Source: Planctomycetota bacterium
Lineage (GTDB): Bacteria > Planctomycetota > Brocadiia > JAADGH01
NCBI GenBank assembly: GCA_013152475.1
Contig: JAADGH010000035.1
Location: 8,190 to 65,888 of the forward strand
DNA: 57,699 bases
Direction of reading: 5' to 3'
Shown here: piece after piece, positions 16,315-23,652 of the stretch
How positions within the stretch are numbered: the stretch's first letter is position 1
Layout: every line of letters starts with the position of its first letter
Program-made: the position numbers and the translations under genes
The notes under the pieces: generated by a model
Seen by the model: only the letters and a program-made list of their open reading frames with translations
What the model was told of the DNA's origin: nothing
Database searches by the model: none

Positions 16315-17073
16315 CTACGGGAAGTACCTGATGGGATTCACGGGCTGCTTCCCCTGAAAAAGCTTGAACAGCAACTGCGGGGAATCGGCGCGCCCCGTCT
16401 GCCCGACCTCCCCGATCACACGGCCCTGCCGCACCCGGTCATTGGGCGAAACAGAGATCTTCGAAAGACACCCATAAAACGTCGAATACCCGTCGCTGTG
16501 CTGGAGGATGACGACCTTGCCATATCCCTGGAAATTATCCGAAAGGAAGGAGACCACCCCCGTTTTCGACGCGACCACCTTGTCCCCGATCTTCCCCGCG
16601 ATCGTGATGTAGCGGTGCTCCAGGCCGTGGCCGTCTTCGTCGAAGGGCTGGAGGATTCGCCCCCGGAGCGGCCAGATGAAGTTCGGCTCCGAGATCACGC
16701 CGCTCATGTCCGGCTCCACGGCATATCGCCGGCGGGGCGCGCTCGGCTCGGCCCGCCCGGCCGGCCCGCCCGCCCCCGGGATGACCAGCCGCTGGCCCAC
16801 CTTGATGAGATTGGGGTTATAGATGTCGTTGGCCCGGATCACCTCGCCCCGGCGGACGCCATAGCGCCGGCAGATGGAATTCAGGTTCTCGCCGCGCTGG
16901 ACGATGTGGATCATGCTGCCGGGAGAGATTTGCTTCTGGCCCGCCGGCCCGAGACCGGAGACCTCGTCGCGGATTTCCCTCGGCACGCTCCGCTTCCTCG
17001 GCCCGCATCCGGCAAGGCACAGCCCCACGGTACAGCTCATGGCCAGTCTGATGAGGTTGTGCCGAAGAGACAT
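16315..17073 (-). CDS. LysM lipoprotein with degenerate M23 (NlpD/EnvC-like) domain
   Basis: The 252-residue protein has a lipoprotein signal (LCLAGC, lipidated Cys near residue 23), a LysM peptidoglycan-binding repeat (IHIVQRGENLNSICRRYGV to VGQRLVIPG, about residues 55-100), and a C-terminal M23/LytM fold (YITIAGKIGDKVVASKTGVV, GYGKVVILQHSDGYSTFY). The zinc ligands of active M23 enzymes are missing: the usual YxH reads YGC and the usual HxHF motif reads QLLFKLF. By analogy with NlpD and EnvC it more likely activates amidases at the septum than cuts peptidoglycan itself. It is the promoter-proximal protein gene of the minus-strand cluster, about 60 bases after tRNA-Gly. Confidence 0.85.
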   Translation of the reverse strand: MSLRHNLIRLAMSCTVGLCLAGCGPRKRSVPREIRDEVSGLGPAGQKQISPGSMIHIVQRGENLNSICRRYGVRRGEVIRANDIYNPNLIKVGQRLVIPGAGGPAGRAEPSAPRRRYAVEPDMSGVISEPNFIWPLRGRILQPFDEDGHGLEHRYITIAGKIGDKVVASKTGVVSFLSDNFQGYGKVVILQHSDGYSTFYGCLSKISVSPNDRVRQGRVIGEVGQTGRADSPQLLFKLFQGKQPVNPIRYFP

Positions 17074-17134
17074 CTCTGCTCCATCGGAAAACAGCCCGCG
17101 CCTGCCGGCCGCCGTGGCTGCGCCATGAAAGAAA

Positions 17135-17209
17135 TGGAGCGGCGTAAGGGATTCGAACCCTCGACCCCCAGCTTGGGAAGCTGGTATTCTACCGCTGAAC
17201 TAACGCCGC
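17135..17209 (-). tRNA. tRNA-Gly (anticodon CCC)
   Basis: On the minus strand the sequence folds as a complete tRNA: acceptor stem GCGGCGT with ACGCCGC, a D arm containing TTCAGCGGTAGAA, an anticodon stem CCAGC/GCTGG with loop TTCCCAA giving anticodon CCC, and a T arm with GGTTCGAATCC. The discriminator base is T at 17138, and CCA is encoded at 17137-17135. It reads GGG codons. It lies upstream of the LysM lipoprotein gene on the same strand. Confidence 0.95.
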
Positions 17210-17329
17210 TCGGAAAATACGCCTTACCTAAACCCTGTTTACCATCCCCCCCGCGAATTGTCAAGCCTTTTTGTCTCATTTTGACCACTCCGCAACAACG
17301 GAGGCATTGCCTGAACGACGCCTTTCGCC

Positions 17330-17358
17330 TTGACAAACCCGACCGACCATGCGATTCT
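17330..17358 (+). promoter_or_regulatory. Weak candidate promoter in the gap before the FAD oxidoreductase
   Basis: The 302-base gap 17210-17511 between tRNA-Gly and the FAD gene contains a perfect -35-like TTGACA at 17330-17335, but only a poor -10 (GATTCT, 17 bases later). No gene is evident in the gap; open frames there are extensions of the downstream gene. It is reported because no better promoter for the downstream gene is visible. Confidence 0.25.
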
Positions 17359-17511
17359 GGCGGGCCGCGAGGTCGGACCCAAAACGGCAGGTCAAAATTG
17401 TCCTATGTTTCCGGTCCGATCATCCGTAGACGGTCGCAACTTGTTCATGCCATCATGGGCCGGCAATCGCGGGACCCTATGGCGTATGAAAAGGAATGGA
17501 GAGACAAGACC

Positions 17512-20289
17512 ATGCTGACCGACAAGACATATGATGTGGCGGTAATCGGCGGGGGCCTGAACGGATTCTCCACGGCAGCGGCCCTCCGAAAGGCCGGGCA
17601 TGACGTCCTCCTCGTGGAGCGACGCCCCGTCCTCGGCTGGGAGGCCACCTGGGCATTCCGCCTGGATGTAGAGGAATTGCCGGCCGCCCTCGACGGCGAG
17701 ACCCTGTCCCGCCTCGAAGCCACGGGCGGCCTGAAAGACGGCCGGCTCGATGCGCCCATCACCGAGATCCTCCTCGACCGCTGCGCGAGGGACATCGGCC
17801 TGGACGTGCTCCTCTACTCCTGCCCCGTGGCGATCCAGGTGAAGGACGATACGGCCGCCGCCGTGGTCATCGCCAGCAAGTCCGGCGAGTTTCCCATCCG
17901 GGCGAAGGCGTTCGTGGACGCCACCGACACGGGGCTGCTCTGGCGCCTGACCGGTGTGGAATTCAGCCGTCCCCAACGGGAGGAGGCGGTCCATTCCATA
18001 TTCCTCAACGGCGCGAAGGCGATCTCGCAGGTCCGCCGCATCGACACCTACTCCCTCGACATCGAGGCAAAGCCCACCGTCTGGGAAGGCGAGATCGCGC
18101 TGGAGTTCGAGCTTCCGTCGGACGATATCCGCATCGCCCGCCGTATGATCCCCGACGTCCTGGCCGCCGCGCGCGAGGCCGTGCCGGAGCTGGAGGGCGC
18201 CGTCGTGACACACGTCGGCGTCGAGCCCTATCCCCTCGCCGTCGCCGAGCCGAAGGCCGAGAGTTCAACCATCCATCCGCGGGTGAAGAACCTGTTCGGC
18301 GCGGGACGCTGGAGTGAAGAGGGCGCGGCGGAGAAGATCGCCCAGCAGATCGGCCCGCTTCCCGAACCGCCTGCCCCGGAGGGGTCGGAAAAATCCGTCG
18401 CCGCGCCGCCGGTGTATGAGGCGGAGGTCGTGGTCTGCGGCGGGGGCACGGCGGGGGCCTTCTCCGCCATCGCCGCCGGCCGCCAGGGCGTGAAGACGGT
18501 CCTCATCGAGCCCGCCACCTTCCTTGGCGGCATCGGATCGGGCGGCGGCATCCATTCCTACTACCACGGCGTCAAGGGCGGCATCCAGGACGAGGCCGAC
18601 GCCCGGCTGGAGCAGCTCCTCCCCCTCTTCGGTCCAAAGGAAAAGGTCTCCGGCTTCCATCCCGAGGCAAAGAAAGTCACCCTCCAGCAACTGGCCGACG
18701 AGGCCGGCGTCGAACTGGTCTTCGATACGGTCGTCACCGGCGTCGAGACGGAGGACGCGCCGTCGCAGCTCCCCGCCACGGGGAAGGAACAGGCCGTGTC
18801 CCGCATCACCGGCGTTATCGCCGCCGGGCCGGAGGGCAATGCGCTCTACCGCGCCAAGGTCGTCGTCGACAGCACGGGCGACGGCGACGTGGCCGTCATG
18901 GCCGGCGCGCCGTATTCCTTCGGCCGCCAGACGGACCATCTGCCCCACGCCTACTCACTCCCATCGGGCCGGCTCGATCCGAAGGGCAAGCTCCTCATCA
19001 CGAATTTCGACGCGGGCTATTGCGACCCGACGGATGTCGCCGATCTCACCCGTGCGCGCCGACGGGGTCTGGAGCATTACTGGCGGGATCAATACACAAG
19101 CGACAAGCGCCTCCTCTACATCGCCCCGCTCATCGGCCTGCGCAACAGCCGGCAGATCCTCGGCGACTACGTTCTCACCCTCTCCGACGAGGTGGCCGGC
19201 CGGGACTTTCCGGACGTGATCGCCTACGCCTACTCCCACTTCGACAACCACGGCTTCGACTACGAGAACGAGAGCGACGAGGCCCTGCTCTGGGTCTGGG
19301 TCCTCGGCAACTGGCGGAGGAAGTTCGGTTGCGAGGTGCCCTACCGCTGCCTGCTCCCCCGCGATGTGGAGGGCATGCTGGTGGCCTGCCGGGCCATCTC
19401 CATCACCCACGATGCCCACAACCAGCTCCGCATGCAGAACGACATGCAGCGCCTCGGCGAGGCGGCCGGCACGGCGGCGGGTCTTGCGGTGAAGAATGAC
19501 GTCACGCCCCGCGCGCTCGATGTCAAGCTGATCCAGGAGGAGCTCTTCAAGACCGGCGCGCTCGGCCCCCGCCGCGCGCTCGAGCTGCCGCCGCCGGAGG
19601 ACGTGCAGCTCCACGACGACTCCTGGAAGCCGCCCATGCCCCCCGCCCGCCCCCTGAACGAATGGGCCGAGCGTCTGGGCGGCGAGGAATCGCCCGAGGC
19701 CGTGTGGCAATTGGTCAAGGGCGGCCAGGAGGCCCTGCCGCTGCTGAAGCAGGCCCTCCAGTCGGACAGCGCCCGGGAGCGTTACTGGGCGTCGGTCGGC
19801 CTGGCCATGTTCAAGCAGCCCGAGGCCGTGCCTGAGCTTGTCTCGTGCCTGAAGGAGCGCCGCGAGGACAAGCCCGAGGGCAACAAGGCCGTCCCCGCGT
19901 GGCAGTCGTCCATCCCCCTGCTCGGCATGGTGGGCGATAAATCAGCCGTGTCGGAGATCACGAACGTGCTGAAGGACCCGTCGGCCGACATGGACACGCG
20001 GATCGCCGCCGTCCGCGCCCTGGGCCGCATTGGCGATGCGTCGGCTGTTCCGGCCATCGAGGAGATGCTGACGCGGGAGGACCTGCCGCGAACACGACAC
20101 TTCCAGGTGAGCACACCCATGGGCGCCGGCGGCGTCCAGGAGGACGCAGGCTGGCAGATCGATCTGGCCGCCGCCGAGGTCCTGTCGAGGCTCGGCAAGG
20201 CGCGTCCCGACCTGGTTGAGAAACATCGCACCGACCCGCGCGCCTATGTACGCCGGTACGCGGAGAAGGTGGCGGGCGTCTTGGCCTGA
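17512..20289 (+). CDS. FAD-dependent oxidoreductase with two Rossmann modules and C-terminal HEAT repeats
   Basis: The start is ATG 17512 with GGAGAGA eight bases upstream; the frame stays open for 1.4 kb further upstream, but that stretch overlaps the M23 and tRNA genes and is not coding. The 925-residue protein contains a dinucleotide-binding motif near residue 11 (DVAVIGGGLNG) followed by LLVERRPVLG, and a second near residue 308 (EVVVCGGGTAGAFSA followed by LLIEP-like and FLGGIGSGGG). The second resembles the FAD-dependent oxidoreductase family PF12831, and its middle section contains VDSTGDGDVAVMAG. From about residue 720 alpha-helical HEAT-like repeats occur (ALPLLKQALQSD, AVPELVSCLKE, EITNVLKD, AVPAIEEML). 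No signal peptide is seen. The substrate is unknown. The fusion with HEAT repeats suggests protein binding. Confidence 0.8.
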   Translation: MLTDKTYDVAVIGGGLNGFSTAAALRKAGHDVLLVERRPVLGWEATWAFRLDVEELPAALDGETLSRLEATGGLKDGRLDAPITEILLDRCARDIGLDVLLYSCPVAIQVKDDTAAAVVIASKSGEFPIRAKAFVDATDTGLLWRLTGVEFSRPQREEAVHSIFLNGAKAISQVRRIDTYSLDIEAKPTVWEGEIALEFELPSDDIRIARRMIPDVLAAAREAVPELEGAVVTHVGVEPYPLAVAEPKAESSTIHPRVKNLFGAGRWSEEGAAEKIAQQIGPLPEPPAPEGSEKSVAAPPVYEAEVVVCGGGTAGAFSAIAAGRQGVKTVLIEPATFLGGIGSGGGIHSYYHGVKGGIQDEADARLEQLLPLFGPKEKVSGFHPEAKKVTLQQLADEAGVELVFDTVVTGVETEDAPSQLPATGKEQAVSRITGVIAAGPEGNALYRAKVVVDSTGDGDVAVMAGAPYSFGRQTDHLPHAYSLPSGRLDPKGKLLITNFDAGYCDPTDVADLTRARRRGLEHYWRDQYTSDKRLLYIAPLIGLRNSRQILGDYVLTLSDEVAGRDFPDVIAYAYSHFDNHGFDYENESDEALLWVWVLGNWRRKFGCEVPYRCLLPRDVEGMLVACRAISITHDAHNQLRMQNDMQRLGEAAGTAAGLAVKNDVTPRALDVKLIQEELFKTGALGPRRALELPPPEDVQLHDDSWKPPMPPARPLNEWAERLGGEESPEAVWQLVKGGQEALPLLKQALQSDSARERYWASVGLAMFKQPEAVPELVSCLKERREDKPEGNKAVPAWQSSIPLLGMVGDKSAVSEITNVLKDPSADMDTRIAAVRALGRIGDASAVPAIEEMLTREDLPRTRHFQVSTPMGAGGVQEDAGWQIDLAAAEVLSRLGKARPDLVEKHRTDPRAYVRRYAEKVAGVLA

Positions 20290-20343
20290 GCGCATGTCGC
20301 CGCGCGCCGGGGCATCTGCCGGCTGCTGCAAAGGGGCATGGGC

Positions 20344-20372
20344 TTGACTTACGCGGCTTTGCTCTGTACCAT
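20344..20372 (+). promoter_or_regulatory. Promoter of the STT3-like gene, possibly leaderless
   Basis: TTGACT at 20344-20349 and TACCAT at 20367-20372 are separated by exactly 17 bases. The expected transcription start (about seven bases after the -10) coincides with the ATG at 20379, and no Shine-Dalgarno sequence precedes that ATG. This suggests a leaderless mRNA, or that a later start codon is used. Confidence 0.5.
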
Positions 20373-20378
20373 GTCTCC

Positions 20379-22760
20379 ATGAGCAAGGACGAAAGCGACT
20401 TCGATGCGCCGCACTCCGGAAGGGTGTGTCGAATCCTCACGGTGTCGGGGATCGTCGGCCTTGCCCTCTTAACGCGCATCTGGGATTGGGGGCGCTTCTT
20501 CCAGGGCGGTCACTTTCTCCCCTGCTGTCCTGATTCCTACTACCACATGCGACGGATCTTTCTGATCCAGTCGCACTTCCCGTGGGTCCCGCACTTCGAC
20601 TCCTACATTGCCTATCCCTACGGGGCGGAGGTCTTCTGGCCCCCATTGTTTGACTGGGGAATCGCCTGCCTGGCCATGGCCTTCGGCCTCGGCGCACCGT
20701 CCGCCCACGCCACGGAGGTGATCGCGGGGTTCTTCTCCCCGGTTGTGGGAACGCTCATCCTCCTGCCTCTCTTCCTCTTCGCCCGGAGGCTGTGGGGGCA
20801 CTGGCAGGCCTGCGCCGCGGCCCTGTTGTACGCCCTGCTCCCCGGGTGCATTGCCTACGCCACGGTCGGACGTGTGGATCACCATATCCTCGTTGCGTTC
20901 TTCGGCTTCTCCTTCATCGCGGCCCTCGCCCTGGGGGAGGGACTGCCCTCCGCTGTTCTGGCGGGTGTCTTGCTGGGGTGCGGGTTCCTGACGCTGCCCG
21001 AGTGCCTTGTCTTTGTCTTCATCCTGCTCATCTATCTATTCGTCTCCTGCCTCCTGACCCCGGGCGCCCTTCGTCCGCTCAAGCGATCCGCCGTCGCCCT
21101 TGCGGTCTGTCTGTTCATGATCCTGCCGTTCAGCATGCACTCCTCATGGACGGCGAAGGGCGGCGCGGCCTATCCCGGCCTCAGCTACTGCCACATTCTT
21201 GTTATGTCGCTGGCCCTGGTCGCCGTGGCGGCGATGCAGCAACTGGGACGGCGCCTCACGGGCGGAAGGCGATCCCTCGGAATCGTCGGCGTGCTTGCGG
21301 CCTTCCTTCTTGCGTCGGGCGGCGCGGCCGTTTTTCTCCCCGGTGTCGCCGGAGCGCTGAGGCTCTACTCCGCCCATCTCGGCCACGCCAACCGCTGGCT
21401 GGCCACTGTGCTGGAGGACCAGCCCCTTTTCCTGTTCCGGTGGAAGTGGCGCCCGGAGCTGCCGGAGCTTCTGTTTTCGCGCGCCATCTATCTGCTCCCC
21501 ATCGGGTTGCTGCTGGTCTTCGTAAGGCTGCGGAAGAAGGACGATCGCGAGCCTTTCCTTCTTTTCCTCGTCCTGGCGATCTGCCTCTCCGTTCTCACCC
21601 TCTGGAAGCAGCGCTTCTTCGTGCATTTCGGCATCGTCTTTTCGATCCTTCTCGCACACCTCCTGTTCGCGGCCTGGGGGGTGGGGCGCGGGATTGTCGG
21701 CAAGGGGAAACGACGCGCCTTCGGGCTCGGTTTCTCCGCCGTCGCATGTTTTCTGTTCCTTCCCGTTCTGAGCCACTATTTCGCCCCGCAGTTGCTGGCG
21801 TCCGTCCGAAAGACGGAAAAGTCCGGCACGGCCGAGTCCCGAGGCGGCATCGGGGACCTCTTCGGTGTGTCCGCCTCCTATGCCGGGTTCGCCCCGCGAT
21901 ACGCGCCCCTGGACCGGGCATGGTATGAGGCGTTCCTGTGGATGCGTAACCATACACCGCAGACGAGCGATTACGACAATCCGATGAAGCGACCGGAGTA
22001 CGGCGTCCTCGCGCACTGGACCCTGGGCCACTATATTGAGTACGTCGCCCGCCGGCCCGTCCTGGCAAATCCGAACGGCACCGACCTCGGACACCCGCAG
22101 CTTTTTTTCGATGCGCTCGGGTTCTACCTCCTCCCCGATGCGCAGGCGGCGTATGATATCCTCGATCACTACGGCGTGCGCTACGTGGTCACACTTCCCC
22201 CGCTTGGGTATCTGAAGGACTATGCCTACATGGTCGAGGTGCCCGAAGAGGAGTTCCTCGTCAAGAAGGCCTCGACCGAGCGCCGGACCGTCCGCAGCCG
22301 TTTCTACTACCGGATGATGGGAACCCGACTGCACGACGCCTGCGGGACGGGGTACGCCCTTGCAGGCGGCAGCGGCATGGTCGCCCCGCTGCGCCGATTT
22401 CGCCTGGTTTACGTCAGCCCGAAGGTCGAGCGGCCCTCCTATTGTCCACCCATGCCCGACCTGAAAATTTTCGAATATGTGAAAGGAGCGGCCCTCTGCG
22501 GCGCGGCGGCGCCGGGGCAGCGCATCTCGCTGCGGCTTCTGGTCAAGGCGAACAGCGGCGTGGTGTTCAAATACTGCGACGATGCCACGGCCGACGCGTC
22601 CGGCCGTTTCTCATTTCGCGTCCCTTATCCGACGCAGGACGGCCCCTATGGGACCGGAGCAGTCGGCCCCTACGCGCTGTCCTTTGGCGGCATGCAAACG
22701 AAAACCGTTAACGTATCCGAGGACGACGTGCTGGCGGGCCGCGAGATCGAGATCAAGTGA
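20379..22760 (+). CDS. STT3-family oligosaccharyltransferase-like membrane protein
   Basis: The 793-residue protein has about a dozen hydrophobic segments in its first 470 residues and a soluble C-terminal part. Family signs are the first-loop CCPDSYYHMRR with its catalytic-type Asp near residue 51, AYPYGAEVFWPPLFDW, and GRVDHHILV, matching the DxxYH-type, PYG and DHH motifs of STT3/PglB/AglB. The WWDYG region is present in altered form (GVLAHWTLGHYIEYVARRP followed by VLANPN). STT3 proteins move a lipid-linked glycan to asparagine side chains on the outer membrane face. Bacterial members exist outside the Campylobacter group but few have been studied. A deacetylase-like gene follows after 34 bases. 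The acceptor sequon and glycan donor are unknown. Confidence 0.8.
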   Translation: MSKDESDFDAPHSGRVCRILTVSGIVGLALLTRIWDWGRFFQGGHFLPCCPDSYYHMRRIFLIQSHFPWVPHFDSYIAYPYGAEVFWPPLFDWGIACLAMAFGLGAPSAHATEVIAGFFSPVVGTLILLPLFLFARRLWGHWQACAAALLYALLPGCIAYATVGRVDHHILVAFFGFSFIAALALGEGLPSAVLAGVLLGCGFLTLPECLVFVFILLIYLFVSCLLTPGALRPLKRSAVALAVCLFMILPFSMHSSWTAKGGAAYPGLSYCHILVMSLALVAVAAMQQLGRRLTGGRRSLGIVGVLAAFLLASGGAAVFLPGVAGALRLYSAHLGHANRWLATVLEDQPLFLFRWKWRPELPELLFSRAIYLLPIGLLLVFVRLRKKDDREPFLLFLVLAICLSVLTLWKQRFFVHFGIVFSILLAHLLFAAWGVGRGIVGKGKRRAFGLGFSAVACFLFLPVLSHYFAPQLLASVRKTEKSGTAESRGGIGDLFGVSASYAGFAPRYAPLDRAWYEAFLWMRNHTPQTSDYDNPMKRPEYGVLAHWTLGHYIEYVARRPVLANPNGTDLGHPQLFFDALGFYLLPDAQAAYDILDHYGVRYVVTLPPLGYLKDYAYMVEVPEEEFLVKKASTERRTVRSRFYYRMMGTRLHDACGTGYALAGGSGMVAPLRRFRLVYVSPKVERPSYCPPMPDLKIFEYVKGAALCGAAAPGQRISLRLLVKANSGVVFKYCDDATADASGRFSFRVPYPTQDGPYGTGAVGPYALSFGGMQTKTVNVSEDDVLAGREIEIK

Positions 22761-22794
22761 AGCGCGGGATATACATGAAGGGAGGAACACTGCG

Positions 22795-23652
22795 ATGAGA
22801 TTCGTATTCACCAGTGACGACGTCGGCGGCGCGCGGGGGCGGGCGCCCATCGAATGGTTCGAGGCGGTCGTGGATTGGCTCGACGGCCGGGGCATACCGG
22901 GTACCTTCTTCTGGATTCCCAGGCCCGGGGGCCGACCGTCTGACGAGGACGCCAACTGGCTGAACCCGATCCTCCGGGCGAAGGCGGGGGGGCACGACTT
23001 CCAGCTCCACGGTCTGACGCACCACTGCCTGGAGTTCGGCCTGCCGCACGAGAGCATCCGCCGCCACGCGCCGAAGAGTTTTGAGGAGTACGAGGCGAAC
23101 CGGGAGAAGTACGAGAAGGAACATTCCCTCGACGAGCAGCGGCGGAAGTTCGGCGAGGCCGCGGCCATCTACCGGCGGGCCTTCGGCGAGTCGCCCCTCA
23201 TCTTCCGCGCCCCGTGCCTGGGTATCGGGGTGACGGCCTACCGGGCCATGTACGAGTCCGGCATCCGCTACTCCTCCAGCCGGTCGATCAACCCCGCCGC
23301 GACGGGCTACATGATCACCCGCAAGCCCGAGCTGGAGCCCTGGCAGCCGGACTACGACGGACGCCCCTTCGAGGAGCCGCCGGGCGTGACGGAGATACCG
23401 TGCCTGGAGGACCTGGTGATCGGCGGCTTCGAGGCCGACGAGTATGATCTTGCCCTGAATCTGTTCCAACGCGAAATTTCCAACACCATCGAATCCCTCG
23501 GCGATGCGGCCTTCGGCGTCTTCGCCTCCCACTACAACCGGATCGGCAAACAGATAGACCTCATCCCCCGGCTCTACGGCGAGCTCTTCGACTGGATGGC
23601 CGCCGAGCACGGGATCACCGAATGGACCACCTTCAAAGGGGAGCTCGCATGA
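22795..23652 (+). CDS. Polysaccharide deacetylase-like (NodB-type) protein
   Basis: The start is ATG 22795 with GGGAGGA upstream; the longer frame upstream overlaps the STT3-like gene. The 285-residue protein opens MRFVFTSDDVGG, where the Asp pair matches motif 1 of carbohydrate esterase family 4, then has HDFQLHGLTHHCLEFG, which supplies the metal-binding histidines of motif 2, and LIFRAPCLGIG as motif 3. The family removes acetyl groups from sugar polymers or related substrates. There is no signal peptide, which suggests cytoplasmic action, perhaps on a lipid-linked precursor for the STT3-like enzyme. Its stop overlaps the next start as ATGA. Confidence 0.75.
   Translation: MRFVFTSDDVGGARGRAPIEWFEAVVDWLDGRGIPGTFFWIPRPGGRPSDEDANWLNPILRAKAGGHDFQLHGLTHHCLEFGLPHESIRRHAPKSFEEYEANREKYEKEHSLDEQRRKFGEAAAIYRRAFGESPLIFRAPCLGIGVTAYRAMYESGIRYSSSRSINPAATGYMITRKPELEPWQPDYDGRPFEEPPGVTEIPCLEDLVIGGFEADEYDLALNLFQREISNTIESLGDAAFGVFASHYNRIGKQIDLIPRLYGELFDWMAAEHGITEWTTFKGELA

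Noticed and set aside
16054..17511. Upstream extension of the FAD oxidoreductase frame
   Set aside because: It overlaps the FmdB, LysM/M23 and tRNA-Gly genes on the other strand. The clear start with a ribosome-binding site is 17512.
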